A DNA stretch of 64,000 nt from an uncultured Kiritimatiellota bacterium (GTDB lineage Bacteria > Verrucomicrobiota > Kiritimatiellia > RFP12 > UBA1067). Positions 1-8,963 of the stretch are shown here, piece by piece (the first letter of the stretch is position 1; every line of letters starts with the position of its first letter). The position numbers and the translations under genes were made by a program. The notes under the pieces are model-generated. The model saw only the letters and a program-made list of their open reading frames with translations, was not told where the DNA came from and made no database searches. The stretch lies in contig CAKURH010000003.1 of NCBI GenBank assembly GCA_934675625.1, forward strand, positions 7,385-71,384, read 5' to 3'.

Positions 1-3000
1 TGCATGTCCAGGAGCTGGCAGAGGAAGCCCGCGACCTGCTCCGGGCAGATGCCGACTTCATGCATGACGAGCCCGGCCTCGGGATCAACATGCTTCGACA
101 GGCGACTCCGGAAGATCTCCATCATCTCGTCCGCCTCCGCGCGCATCCCGGCGGCCCGCAGGGTCTCAACGAGGTCCTTGACGGGAAGGTCGACCAGCGT
201 GTCAGGGAGGCTGATCCCGCCGCCCGTGAAGAGACGGCGCAAGGTCCCGTAGGCCCATTCGGCGTATTTCCGCTCGCCCGTGAGCCGGTGCATCTCCAGG
301 TAGAGCGTCGCCGCCCACGGATAATTGTAGCTGCGGTTGCGCGACGGGCGGTTCACCTCCTGATAAAGCGTGAAGTCCGGCTCCTGGAGGCGATGGCGCA
401 CGAAGTCCGCATAGCGCACGGCAGCCGGCAGGAGCTCGTCCCGATGGCCGCGCTGAGCCATTTGGGCGAGGAAGATCCCCATGCCGTGGCGCTCGCCGCC
501 CTCCGAGGTGTCGACGCGGCGGCGCTCCTTCGGCAGCTCCCAGTTGCGATACTGCCGCCCCGTCTCGTTGTCATAGGGCACGAGCGCGCCATACCAGGGC
601 GAGCCCTCGTCGAGGACCTGCTGGTGCGCGACGATGAAGCGGGCGCGCGCGAGCAGCAGCGCCGGGATGTCGGGCAGACCCAGGAACTCGGCCTTCGTCG
701 TTTTTCCGTCCCCGCAGGGGACCGCGACCTCCTGCCGCCCGACCCGGTCGCACGTCCACGTGCGGCGCACAGTCCCGGTGGGCGTCACGAACTCGTAGGG
801 GATCGTCTCGCCGACGGACGCGCACCAGCGTCCTGCCCGCACATAGGAGCCGCCGCGCGCGACGAGCCGCGCAAAGAAGTCGTCCCAGCCGCCGTGGACG
901 AACAGGCGCCAGCCGACGGCCATCGACTCGCCGGGCGCGAGCGTGGTGTCGCGCGGCGACAGGCAGAGGATGCCGCGCACATTGGAGAACCCCTTCTGCG
1001 GCGCGCGCTCCTTGACCTCGTAGGCGGCGAGCTCGCCTTCTGTCATCATCAGCCCCACATGCGGCGGCGCGCCGCCGATGCGCATCGCGGCGACCCAGCC
1101 CGCGCACCCGCCTGCCCAAACGTGCGCATGGCAGCGGCGCGTGAGCATCTCCACGCCGTCTTTCGGGTAGTTGTCGTTGAAGGAAGCGTTCACATCGATT
1201 TCGGAAAGGGTGATCGGGCGGTCGGACACATTCCGGAAGACGTAGCGCTCGAGCACGTCGCCGCCGTCCAGGCGGCGGCTCCGATCAACCTTCAGCCGTC
1301 CGGGGAAGTCGCTCCACGCGCCCTTCTCGCCGTCCACCTTCACCGTGCCGAGGCCCCAGCCGAATTCGGGCCCGACCCACGGGAACTGCCGATTGTCCGC
1401 CGAATGGACCCAGTTCATGCCGGTTTGGTCGTTCGCGATCTCCAGCCGCGTCATCGCGCCCGTCACGGGGTCTTCGCCGTAGACGAGCCCCTCGCGCACG
1501 GCCTCGTAGAGAATCGTCGCGTTGTCGGAGTCCCCCGCCACGTCGGCCGTGAAGCGCAGCCGCCCGTCCGCCCGGCTCGTCGCCACCTCGCTCCGGCGCC
1601 GTCCGGCCGCGTCGAGCCGCCAAACGCGCCAGGCCCCTGGGCCGAGCGCCAGCGAGAGGCGCACCGCGCCGCGCTTCACGAGGTAGGGAAGCGAGCCCCA
1701 GCCCTCCAGGACGCGACTCTTCTCGCCCGACAGGACTATGCCCGTGTTCCGGAGCTGAGTCAGGTGCGTGACGAGCACGCGCGACGACTCGGCGAACGAA
1801 CGACCGTCGCACGTCGTCGCCCAAACGATTGCGCCATCCTCCCCCGCATCGCCCGCAAGAGCCCCGGCCGTGAAGCGCCCTCGCCGCACGACGGCCCCGC
1901 ATGTCCGCATCGCGGACAGCGTCCAAACCGCCTTCTTCAGGTCGTTGCTGACGGACGCGCCGAAGCCGTCGCCGCGCAGGAAGAGCGCCGAAACGGCGCG
2001 CTCGGCCGCCAGCGCGAAGGGGTCGCGCGCCATGTCCCAGTAGTGGACCGGATGCGCGGGCACGTCCGGCGAACCGAATGGCTGGCCGACGATGCCGTGC
2101 GACCCCCAGCAGTAGTGCCAAAGGCCGTCCCAGCCGCGTTCGCAGGCGTAGGCCGCCTGCATGAGCCCGCCCGCGCCACGCCAGCGACCGGGAGCGGACC
2201 AGCTCCATTCCGTGCAGAGGAACGGCTTGTCCGGGAAGCGCCCGGAGATGTCGTGCCGCGCATAGGAGAATGGGAACGACCACGGCCCCGCGTCGTTCAT
2301 GCGGCTCGGCAGACGGAACTTCGTCGCGCCCACGTAGATGGGATGGTCGACGTAGCCGTGCGAGTCGACGTAGTCGCACTCCTCCGCGATGACCGGGAAG
2401 TAGGGTTCCTTGTAGGTCCAGCCGTTCAGGTCGGAGATGAGCGCCCGGCAGCCCAGCTCGTCGCGCAGGATGCCGCGCATGCGGCGGATGAACGCGCGAT
2501 GGCGCTCCGCCGCGCGCCGCTCCCAACCGTTTTCGCGCGCCACGTGCTTGCGGTTGCCGACGTTGCCCTCGTTGATGAGCGTGACAAAGGCAAGCGCCGG
2601 CTCTTCGCAAAGCGTCCGGCCCGTCTCGGCGTTGCGGTGCGTCAGGAACGCCTTTGCCCAGGCGAGATAGTTCGCGAACGCCGTCTCGTCGCCGCAGACA
2701 ATCGCCTCCTTGAAGCCGTGCAGGTCATGACCCTTCACCTTGCGCGTGACGTAGAGGTCCGTCTGCAGGTAAAGGCCTTCCGCGATGCAGGCGGCGACGA
2801 AGGCGTCGAACCGGCGCATCTTCGCAGGGTCGAGCGAGAAGCCGTCCGCGCCGACGAGGTCCTGCTCGTGCTGGTGAATGCGCACGGCGTTCCAGCCGAG
2901 GCGTCGGAGCAGCCGCGCGAAGGCCCGCGCGTCATCCGCCGTCTTCGGCGTGACGGAGTCGAGGATCACGTTCGCGCCGAGAAAGCGCTGCGGCACGTTG

Positions 3001-3215
3001 GGCAGCCCCTCGAACTCGAAATGGTCGCCCCGGACGACGACGCGCCCGTGACGGCCGGCCGGGGTGTCGATGCCCGTCCAGGACGAGGCGTCGGCCGCCG
3101 TGCCGGGCTCGACCCACGGATTCGCCGCGAACGGCACCCAGTCGCAGTCGTCGCCCGGACGGCCGGTGGCGGCGGCCACCACGGTCGCCGCCGTCAAGAT
3201 CAGATGTCTTGTCAT
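1..3215 (-). CDS. Secreted clan GH-A glycosidase with C-terminal six-hairpin-like domain (C-terminally cut by window edge)
   Basis: Last visible gene of the operon read from 10055. It is open from ATG 3215 to the window edge (1,071 codons, no stop), so the C terminus is missing. The N terminus has a short export-like hydrophobic stretch. Residues about 60-400 look like a cellulase-type TIM barrel: a GWNAVRIH strand near 108, a candidate acid/base Glu in INEGN near 216, and a candidate nucleophile in CTEWSW near 336. After a beta-rich middle, residues from about 870 contain aromatic helical hairpins (YNYPWAATLYLEMHRLTGE), as in alpha/alpha-barrel glycosidases or hypothetical linker domains. 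GH5-like is the closest general description; the exact family and substrate are not readable. It follows the beta-helix gene by 26 nt. Confidence 0.75.
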   Translation of the reverse strand, partial: MTRHLILTAATVVAAATGRPGDDCDWVPFAANPWVEPGTAADASSWTGIDTPAGRHGRVVVRGDHFEFEGLPNVPQRFLGANVILDSVTPKTADDARAFARLLRRLGWNAVRIHQHEQDLVGADGFSLDPAKMRRFDAFVAACIAEGLYLQTDLYVTRKVKGHDLHGFKEAIVCGDETAFANYLAWAKAFLTHRNAETGRTLCEEPALAFVTLINEGNVGNRKHVARENGWERRAAERHRAFIRRMRGILRDELGCRALISDLNGWTYKEPYFPVIAEECDYVDSHGYVDHPIYVGATKFRLPSRMNDAGPWSFPFSYARHDISGRFPDKPFLCTEWSWSAPGRWRGAGGLMQAAYACERGWDGLWHYCWGSHGIVGQPFGSPDVPAHPVHYWDMARDPFALAAERAVSALFLRGDGFGASVSNDLKKAVWTLSAMRTCGAVVRRGRFTAGALAGDAGEDGAIVWATTCDGRSFAESSRVLVTHLTQLRNTGIVLSGEKSRVLEGWGSLPYLVKRGAVRLSLALGPGAWRVWRLDAAGRRRSEVATSRADGRLRFTADVAGDSDNATILYEAVREGLVYGEDPVTGAMTRLEIANDQTGMNWVHSADNRQFPWVGPEFGWGLGTVKVDGEKGAWSDFPGRLKVDRSRRLDGGDVLERYVFRNVSDRPITLSEIDVNASFNDNYPKDGVEMLTRRCHAHVWAGGCAGWVAAMRIGGAPPHVGLMMTEGELAAYEVKERAPQKGFSNVRGILCLSPRDTTLAPGESMAVGWRLFVHGGWDDFFARLVARGGSYVRAGRWCASVGETIPYEFVTPTGTVRRTWTCDRVGRQEVAVPCGDGKTTKAEFLGLPDIPALLLARARFIVAHQQVLDEGSPWYGALVPYDNETGRQYRNWELPKERRRVDTSEGGERHGMGIFLAQMAQRGHRDELLPAAVRYADFVRHRLQEPDFTLYQEVNRPSRNRSYNYPWAATLYLEMHRLTGERKYAEWAYGTLRRLFTGGGISLPDTLVDLPVKDLVETLRAAGMRAEADEMMEIFRSRLSKHVDPEAGLVMHEVGICPEQVAGFLCQLLDM

Positions 3216-3241
3216 CGCTCTCTCCATTGTCTGTTCAGCTG

Positions 3242-5905
3242 TCAGCGGATGATGAAAAGGGCGCCGGACTGGTAGGCGAGCGTCGGGAGGACGGCGCCGC
3301 CCGCGTCGCGGAAGCCCGGATAGTAGGTAAAGGACACCTCGGCCGTCCGCATCTCGCCCGACAGGCGCAGCGAGGCCGCCTCTCCGACACGGACGACCCG
3401 GCAAGGCGCCCCGTCCTGGTGGACGACGAGGACGCCCGTGCCCGTGACGGAAAACGGCACGGTCACGAATCCACCCTTCCACGTCACCGTGACTGGAAGC
3501 GTCCCGGACTTGAGGAGGACGGTCCCGTCCTCCCCGAGCGTCGCATCCGCCCCGTTCAAGGCGACGCGGGCGCATCCCTTGGCGTTCAGCGCGTCCGACA
3601 GCGTATCCGTCCAGTCGGCGGCAAAGGCTCCGATGCCGCGCGTCGCGACCGCATTCGTCGGCGACCCGTTCGGCACGCCGTCCGCCGTGCCATCGAACGC
3701 CGCGAAGGCGGGCAGGCAGTCCGAAAACACCGTATTGTCCGCCCACTGGCACGTGGCGAGGTAGGCGCAGTTCGTCAGCGTGAGCGAATACGTCTCGGGT
3801 TTTTCCGGGTTCGGCTGCGAACGGCCGAGGAACAGCGAGTCGCGGACGGTTCCGCTCCGGGGTCCGAACAGGCGCCCCAGCTCATCCTGCTTCTCGCCCC
3901 AGTTGTTCGGCCCGAACGTGCAGCCGACGACGGAATCCCAGAAGTAGAAGAGGCGGAAGCTGCCCCAGCAACCGTCGATGTACGTGTCGTGCAGCGCGAG
4001 ACGCGCGCCGTCCGTTCCCGCACGGTTTCCCTGCGTCCCGGCGCTGCCGATGAAATTCGAACGGCAGTCGAGGATCCGGCACCGCCGGTAGGTGCCGTTG
4101 AACACACCGCCGCCGCGCGGCGCGAAACAGTTCGTGATGACGCAGTTCTCGACGACGGTGTCGGCGTGGACGCAGTAGACGCCGCCGCCCTTGTACGCGT
4201 CGGCGTCCGTCGTGGCGTCGTTCTTCGCCGTACCATTCACGAACGTGAAGCCATCGACCTGCACGGGATGCGTCGATTGGCAGGCAAGGCCGCGCGCAGC
4301 CCCCGCGCCGTCGACGACCGTCACGTCCGCGCCGTCCGTCGAAACGAGGCGAATGCCCTTGCCCGCCGGGATCGCCACACGGCTCGCGCAGCCGACCTCG
4401 CCGCCGCCTGTCTTGTAGACGCCCGGACGTACGCGGATGACCGCGCGGTCATTCGCGGCGTTGACGGCGTCCTGGATAGTCTTGTAGGTCTCGTCTTTGC
4501 CGACGAACAGCTCCTCCGACGCCGCCGCGACGTCCAGTCGGCGGACGCCTGATTCGGGGACGGCGACCTCGACGGTCCCGTCGCGGCTTGGCCAGAACAC
4601 CTCCGTCGCGTTCGTGACTGCGTAGACGCTACCGCCGGACACCAAGGGGACAAGACGGAACGTCGCGTTCGGCGTGTCCGCGTAGAAGCGGCTCAGCGGG
4701 AAGGACGCGGGAATCGGGTGCCCGTTGACGGCGAAGTCAGTGCAGCCGGACGACCCCGTCGCGTGGGAGGTCGTCACGTAGCCGCCGACGGGCGCGGCCG
4801 GGACGACAATCGCGCCACACGTCACCGAGCCATCCTCCGCCGCCGTCACGGGATTTCCGTCGAAGTCGATTTGGCGGTAGCCTTCCGGCACGCGTTCCTC
4901 CAGCCACGCGAAAAGCCCCGCGCCGACCGCTTTCGACGTCACGAGCGGACGGAAGTCGTCCGAGCAGGGCGCCATCAGCGTCTCGTAGTAAGCCTCCCGG
5001 ATGCACGCGCTGGCGAAATTTTCGCTCAGCTGCGTGCTCACCACGCAGTTGGTCATGTAGGAATTGAGATTCTTCTTGGCCGAGATCGCGACGCAATTGA
5101 GCGACGGGCCTCTCGCGCCGGCGAAATAGTCACAGCCGACGAAGAACGTACAGTTCACGGACGGCGCAGTGTAGCTATAGACGGGCGTCATGTCGAAGCC
5201 GTCGAACACGCAGAACCAGCTCGGGACTTCCCGGACAGCCGCACCGACGGACGAGGCGGAACAGCCGATGAAGCGGCAGCGCACGGCCGCGCCGAAGGCC
5301 TCGTTTACGCCCTTGGCGTTGTTTCCGACCCCAAGCGCCATGCCGCCGCCAGCACGCGCGACGCAGTTCGAGAACAGGCAGTCGACCGCATATCCCCTCG
5401 CCTTCGGGAGGACGAGAAGGCCCCCGCCGCGGTTGTCCACCGCATCGCCCGAGCCGGCCTTCGTCGCGCCGTCCGTGAGCGTGAAGCCCTCCAGGGTCGC
5501 CCCGACCCCGGCGGCCTCGATGCTGACGCATCGCACGGCATTGTCGCCCAGGCCGCCGTTCTCGGCGTCGCGCGCGCCCCGGATGACCGTGACATCGCGC
5601 GTGGCGCGCCCGCCGACGGACCTGAGCGTGACGGCCTTCGTGATGCGGCAGCGCGTCTGCGCTCCGGAGGCGTCCGCCTCGGACCGGTCGCCGTAGACAC
5701 CCGGCAGCGCGAGAACGGTGTCGCCGGCTTCAAGTCCGGGTATGGACATCGCGCCTGTGAGCGTCCGGCGCGCGTCCGTCACGGACGTGCCGCCGTTCTC
5801 GTCGTTGCCGTTCACGGCATCGACGTACCACGTGGCCGCAAACCCGCCCATGGCGGCAAGCGTCGCCAGCGTCGCGAGAAGCACTTTCGTCTGGACTGCG
5901 TTCAT
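3242..5905 (-). CDS. Secreted right-handed beta-helix (pectin-lyase-fold) protein
   Basis: 887 aa. A signal peptide (about residues 1-24) ends before TWYVDAVNGND, the usual opening of DUF1565/pectin-lyase-like parallel beta-helix proteins. Two helix modules are visible, about residues 25-370 and 465-740. The second begins with ETYKTIQDAVNAAND. Both have short repeating turns rich in Asn, Gly and Cys (VENCVITNC, VDCLFSNC). No catalytic Lys/Arg/Asp set of a pectate lyase can be assigned, so a binding or structural role on the cell surface is as likely as lyase activity. The last residues are ALFIIR, an ending shared with two other exported proteins in this window. The start is fixed by a strong AAGGAGG about 5 nt upstream. 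It sits 22 nt after the second tandem glycosidase in one operon. Confidence 0.8.
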   Translation of the reverse strand: MNAVQTKVLLATLATLAAMGGFAATWYVDAVNGNDENGGTSVTDARRTLTGAMSIPGLEAGDTVLALPGVYGDRSEADASGAQTRCRITKAVTLRSVGGRATRDVTVIRGARDAENGGLGDNAVRCVSIEAAGVGATLEGFTLTDGATKAGSGDAVDNRGGGLLVLPKARGYAVDCLFSNCVARAGGGMALGVGNNAKGVNEAFGAAVRCRFIGCSASSVGAAVREVPSWFCVFDGFDMTPVYSYTAPSVNCTFFVGCDYFAGARGPSLNCVAISAKKNLNSYMTNCVVSTQLSENFASACIREAYYETLMAPCSDDFRPLVTSKAVGAGLFAWLEERVPEGYRQIDFDGNPVTAAEDGSVTCGAIVVPAAPVGGYVTTSHATGSSGCTDFAVNGHPIPASFPLSRFYADTPNATFRLVPLVSGGSVYAVTNATEVFWPSRDGTVEVAVPESGVRRLDVAAASEELFVGKDETYKTIQDAVNAANDRAVIRVRPGVYKTGGGEVGCASRVAIPAGKGIRLVSTDGADVTVVDGAGAARGLACQSTHPVQVDGFTFVNGTAKNDATTDADAYKGGGVYCVHADTVVENCVITNCFAPRGGGVFNGTYRRCRILDCRSNFIGSAGTQGNRAGTDGARLALHDTYIDGCWGSFRLFYFWDSVVGCTFGPNNWGEKQDELGRLFGPRSGTVRDSLFLGRSQPNPEKPETYSLTLTNCAYLATCQWADNTVFSDCLPAFAAFDGTADGVPNGSPTNAVATRGIGAFAADWTDTLSDALNAKGCARVALNGADATLGEDGTVLLKSGTLPVTVTWKGGFVTVPFSVTGTGVLVVHQDGAPCRVVRVGEAASLRLSGEMRTAEVSFTYYPGFRDAGGAVLPTLAYQSGALFIIR

Positions 5906-5927
5906 CTTGTGCCTCCTTTTCAGGTTA

Positions 5928-7463
5928 TCATTTCGGGGCGTCGGCTGACGCCTTCAGTTCGACAGTCTCGCGTTCGGCGACGAGCGCCGGCGCGTCGCGG
6001 AGGGGGATTTTCCGCACGCCCTTGGGCAGGGCCCAGACGCCGCCCGTGACCAGGTCGACAAAGACCGGGTCGTTGAACGCCGGCAGCCCCGGCACCGTGA
6101 CGTTCGGCATCCAGGCGAACGAGTCGTCCGGCCTCCGCCCGGAGAACCAGGCCGCGACAATCGGCCGCCCCTTCTTCTCGAAGCGCGCGAGCGTGACCGC
6201 GCGGCCGCCCGCCTTCGCTGTCGAGAGGCCGAGGGGCTTCACGTCCGCGTCGAAGAATCCATAGACGTTGCGCATCGCGTAGTAGGCTGGTCGGCGGTAG
6301 ACGAAGCGCTTCAGGAGGTCACTGCGGATCAGCCCGAAGCTCTGGAGCATGTTCGCGTACAGGTTGTCCGTAATCGCGAAATGCGAGGAGAAGAGGCCGC
6401 GCGCGACGTCGCCAATCGCCCGGCGCAGGACCCATTTCGCCTGCGACACCTCCGTCCACGGCCAGCCGCACAGCGCGTGCGTGAACTCGAGCTGCGCGGG
6501 ACAGCCGCACTCGCCCTGGAGGATGTCGTACTTCGGATTGAGGCTCTTGACCCACGCCCGGCGTTCGTCCAGCGGCATGTGCAGCCCCTTGCACCAGTCC
6601 CACGACCGCTCGCAGGGATAGTGCGGCCCGTCGCAGGGCGCAGAATATGAGTCGTCCGGATTCGCGCGGTAGGGATGAACGGCCCACCAGCGGATCGCAT
6701 CCTCGAGCCCCATCGCCTTCACGGCGTCGTAGACGGCCTGCGGGTCCTTCGGATAGCGGCAGGCGGAGATGACGATCTCGGCCTCCGGCTGGACTTTCAC
6801 GATGCGCGCGATTGTCTCCGCGCAGAGCTTCGCGTAGGCCTCCGTCTGGTCATAGGGCTCATTCCAGATCTCCCAGCGCGTCACGCGGTCGCGGTAGCGC
6901 GAGACGACCGTCTCTGCGTAGGCGAGCCACGCCGACAGGCCTTCAGGACTGCCCACGACGTCCGCGACCTTCACGCCCAGCCAAGGACGCGAGCCGTAGA
7001 GCGAATTGCCGTAGCAGAGCGTGATCCACGGCGCGATCGCGTTCGTGACGAGGTAGTCGACCTGCGCGTCCAGCCACGCGAAGTCGTAGACGCCCTTCGT
7101 CCGCTCCGTCTTCTCCCAGCCGGACTGCAGGCGCGCCCACTTGACGCCGAGGTCGGGCAGGAACGTCTTGTACATCTCGAAGTTCGCGTAGTCGCGGTCG
7201 AGGCATTCGCAGCCGACCGACCAGGATGACGCGGCGATCTCGCCTGACCGGCGCGTGCGGAGCGTCCCGAGACGCGGCGACGCCAGCGGCGGCGGGGCCT
7301 CGTTGAACGCCTTCCAGACGACGGACGTCGTCTTGCGGCTCCGGACGCCGGGCGGCAGCCCGCCCACGTCGTCCTCGATGAACGGCTCTGGGGCCTTCGC
7401 CGCGGCCGCAGCCGCCGAACAGCACAGCGCGGCCAACGCCGCGAACAGGGGCTTCCGCTTCAT
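5928..7463 (-). CDS. Secreted clan GH-A glycoside hydrolase (GH39-like), copy 2 of a tandem pair
   Basis: 511 aa with a classical signal peptide (MKRKPLFAALAALCCSAAAAAA). The mature protein is a TIM barrel. Residues near 105-150 (LGVKWARLQSGW, YDFAWLDAQVDYLV) and the acid/base motif WEIWNEP (Glu about 202) are typical of clan GH-A. The candidate nucleophile is Glu about 318 in LQGECGCPAQ. The family is closest in style to GH39/GH5-type enzymes, but specificity cannot be read. The start overlaps the stop of the upstream paralogue by an ATGA, so the two are translationally coupled. Compared with that paralogue it has an insertion near 275-292 containing extra Cys and Trp (APCDGPHYPCERSWDW), which could reshape the active-site rim. 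Confidence 0.8.
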   Translation of the reverse strand: MKRKPLFAALAALCCSAAAAAAKAPEPFIEDDVGGLPPGVRSRKTTSVVWKAFNEAPPPLASPRLGTLRTRRSGEIAASSWSVGCECLDRDYANFEMYKTFLPDLGVKWARLQSGWEKTERTKGVYDFAWLDAQVDYLVTNAIAPWITLCYGNSLYGSRPWLGVKVADVVGSPEGLSAWLAYAETVVSRYRDRVTRWEIWNEPYDQTEAYAKLCAETIARIVKVQPEAEIVISACRYPKDPQAVYDAVKAMGLEDAIRWWAVHPYRANPDDSYSAPCDGPHYPCERSWDWCKGLHMPLDERRAWVKSLNPKYDILQGECGCPAQLEFTHALCGWPWTEVSQAKWVLRRAIGDVARGLFSSHFAITDNLYANMLQSFGLIRSDLLKRFVYRRPAYYAMRNVYGFFDADVKPLGLSTAKAGGRAVTLARFEKKGRPIVAAWFSGRRPDDSFAWMPNVTVPGLPAFNDPVFVDLVTGGVWALPKGVRKIPLRDAPALVAERETVELKASADAPK

Positions 7464-8953
7464 TTCATTGCCTCCTCATCCTTGATTTCGACGACGTCCC
7501 GGTTCGCGACCAGCACGGGTGAATCCCGCAGGGGAAGTGCCGTTTTGCCCGCCGGGAGCGCGTAGACACCGCCTGTGACGAGATCGACGAGCACGGGGTC
7601 GGGGAAGTCTGCGACGCCCGGCACGGGAACGTTCGGCTTCCAGGCGAGCGAGTCGTCGGGACGGGCGTCCGAGAACCAGGCGACGAGCACGGGACGCCCC
7701 TTCTTCGCAAAGTGCGCGATCGAGATCTCCCGCCCGCCCGCCACGGCCTTCTCGAACCAGAGCGGCTTCACGTCCGCGTCGAAGAACCCGTAGACATTGC
7801 GCATCGCGTAGTAGACGGGCCGCCGGTAGACGAAACGACCGAGCAGGTCGCAACGTACGAGGCCGTAGCTCTGGATCATGTTCGGGTAATGGTTGTCCGT
7901 GATCGCGAAATGCGACGAGAAGATGCCGCGCACGGCGTCGCCCATCGCCCGGCGCAAGACCCATTTCGCCTGAGACACCTCCGTCCACGGGACGTTGCAG
8001 AGCGCGTGGGCGAACTCGAGCTGCGCGGGGCAGCCGCATTCGCCCTGGAGGACATCCCACTTCGGGTTCCGCGCGCGCACCCAGTCGCGCCGCCGCTCGA
8101 CCGGCGTGTGCAGCCCCTTCGCGACGCCCGCATACGAGGCATCCGGATTCTGGTGGTAGGGATGGCACGCCCAGTACCGGATCGCGCCTGCGACGCCCTT
8201 CTCGCGGACGGCCTCGTAGACGGCCTCCGTGTCGGACGGGAAGCGGCAGGCGGAGATGACGATCTCGGCCTTCGGCTGGACTTTCACGATGCGGGAGATC
8301 GTCTCCGCGCAGAGCCGACCGTAGGCCTTGCCCTGGTCATACGGCTCGTTCCAGATCTCCCACATCGGCACGCGGTCTCGGTAGCGCGCAACGGTCGCCT
8401 CCACGTAGGCGAGCCACGCGGCAAAGCCTTCGGAATTGTCCACGAGCGGCGCCATCGCCATGCCGAGCCACTTGCCCGACTCGTAGAGCGGGTTGCCGTA
8501 GCAGAGCGTGACCCACGGCGCAATCGCGTTCGTGACGAGATAGTCGACCTGCGCGTCCAGCCACGCGAAGTCGTAGACGCCCTTCGTCCGCTCCGTCTTC
8601 GCCCAGCCGGACTGGAGGCGCGCCCACTTGACGCCGAGGTCGGGCAGGAACGTCTTGTACATCTCGAAGTTCGCGTAGTCGCGGTCGAGGCATTCGCAGC
8701 CGACCGACCAGGACGATGCGGCGATCTCGCCTGACCGGCGCGTGCGGAGCGTCCCGAGCCGGGGGAGAGGCGGCGGGGCCTCGTTGAACGCCTTCCACGT
8801 CGTCGATGCCACATGCCGCGTCCGCACGCCAGGCGGCAGCCCGCCCACGTCATCCTCGACAAACGGGGCTTTCCCGCCGGCAAGCGCCGTCGAACAGCAC
8901 AAACAGGCGACCGGCATCCAGTCCAACCGCCTTCTCCAGCTCTTTCGCTTCAT
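7460..8953 (-). CDS. Secreted clan GH-A glycoside hydrolase (GH39-like), copy 1 of a tandem pair
   Basis: 497 aa from ATG 8953, chosen because GAGGAG lies 5 nt upstream and a signal-like N terminus (MKRKSWRRRLDWMPVACLCC) follows. An upstream in-frame extension to 9097 only overlaps the regulator gene and is not protein-like. It shares long identical blocks with the next gene (SSWSVGCECLDRDYANFEMY, WEIWNEPYDQ, LQGECGCPAQLEF), so the pair arose by tandem duplication. It has the same two candidate catalytic Glu residues in WNEP and QGECG. It lacks the Cys/Trp insertion of the downstream copy. It begins 10 nt after the regulator stop, in the same operon. Confidence 0.8.
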   Translation of the reverse strand: MKRKSWRRRLDWMPVACLCCSTALAGGKAPFVEDDVGGLPPGVRTRHVASTTWKAFNEAPPPLPRLGTLRTRRSGEIAASSWSVGCECLDRDYANFEMYKTFLPDLGVKWARLQSGWAKTERTKGVYDFAWLDAQVDYLVTNAIAPWVTLCYGNPLYESGKWLGMAMAPLVDNSEGFAAWLAYVEATVARYRDRVPMWEIWNEPYDQGKAYGRLCAETISRIVKVQPKAEIVISACRFPSDTEAVYEAVREKGVAGAIRYWACHPYHQNPDASYAGVAKGLHTPVERRRDWVRARNPKWDVLQGECGCPAQLEFAHALCNVPWTEVSQAKWVLRRAMGDAVRGIFSSHFAITDNHYPNMIQSYGLVRCDLLGRFVYRRPVYYAMRNVYGFFDADVKPLWFEKAVAGGREISIAHFAKKGRPVLVAWFSDARPDDSLAWKPNVPVPGVADFPDPVLVDLVTGGVYALPAGKTALPLRDSPVLVANRDVVEIKDEEAMK

Positions 8954-8963
8954 CTTGCTCCTC

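Noticed and set aside
60..3275. Plus-strand open frame of about 1,070 codons at the left edge
   Set aside because: Antisense to the GH-A/six-hairpin gene, which shows clear motifs on the minus strand; the plus-strand translation has no protein-like features.
3242..5905. Active pectate lyase
   Set aside because: The fold is beta-helix, but the catalytic Arg and calcium-binding Asp set of pectate lyases cannot be located, so only the fold is claimed.
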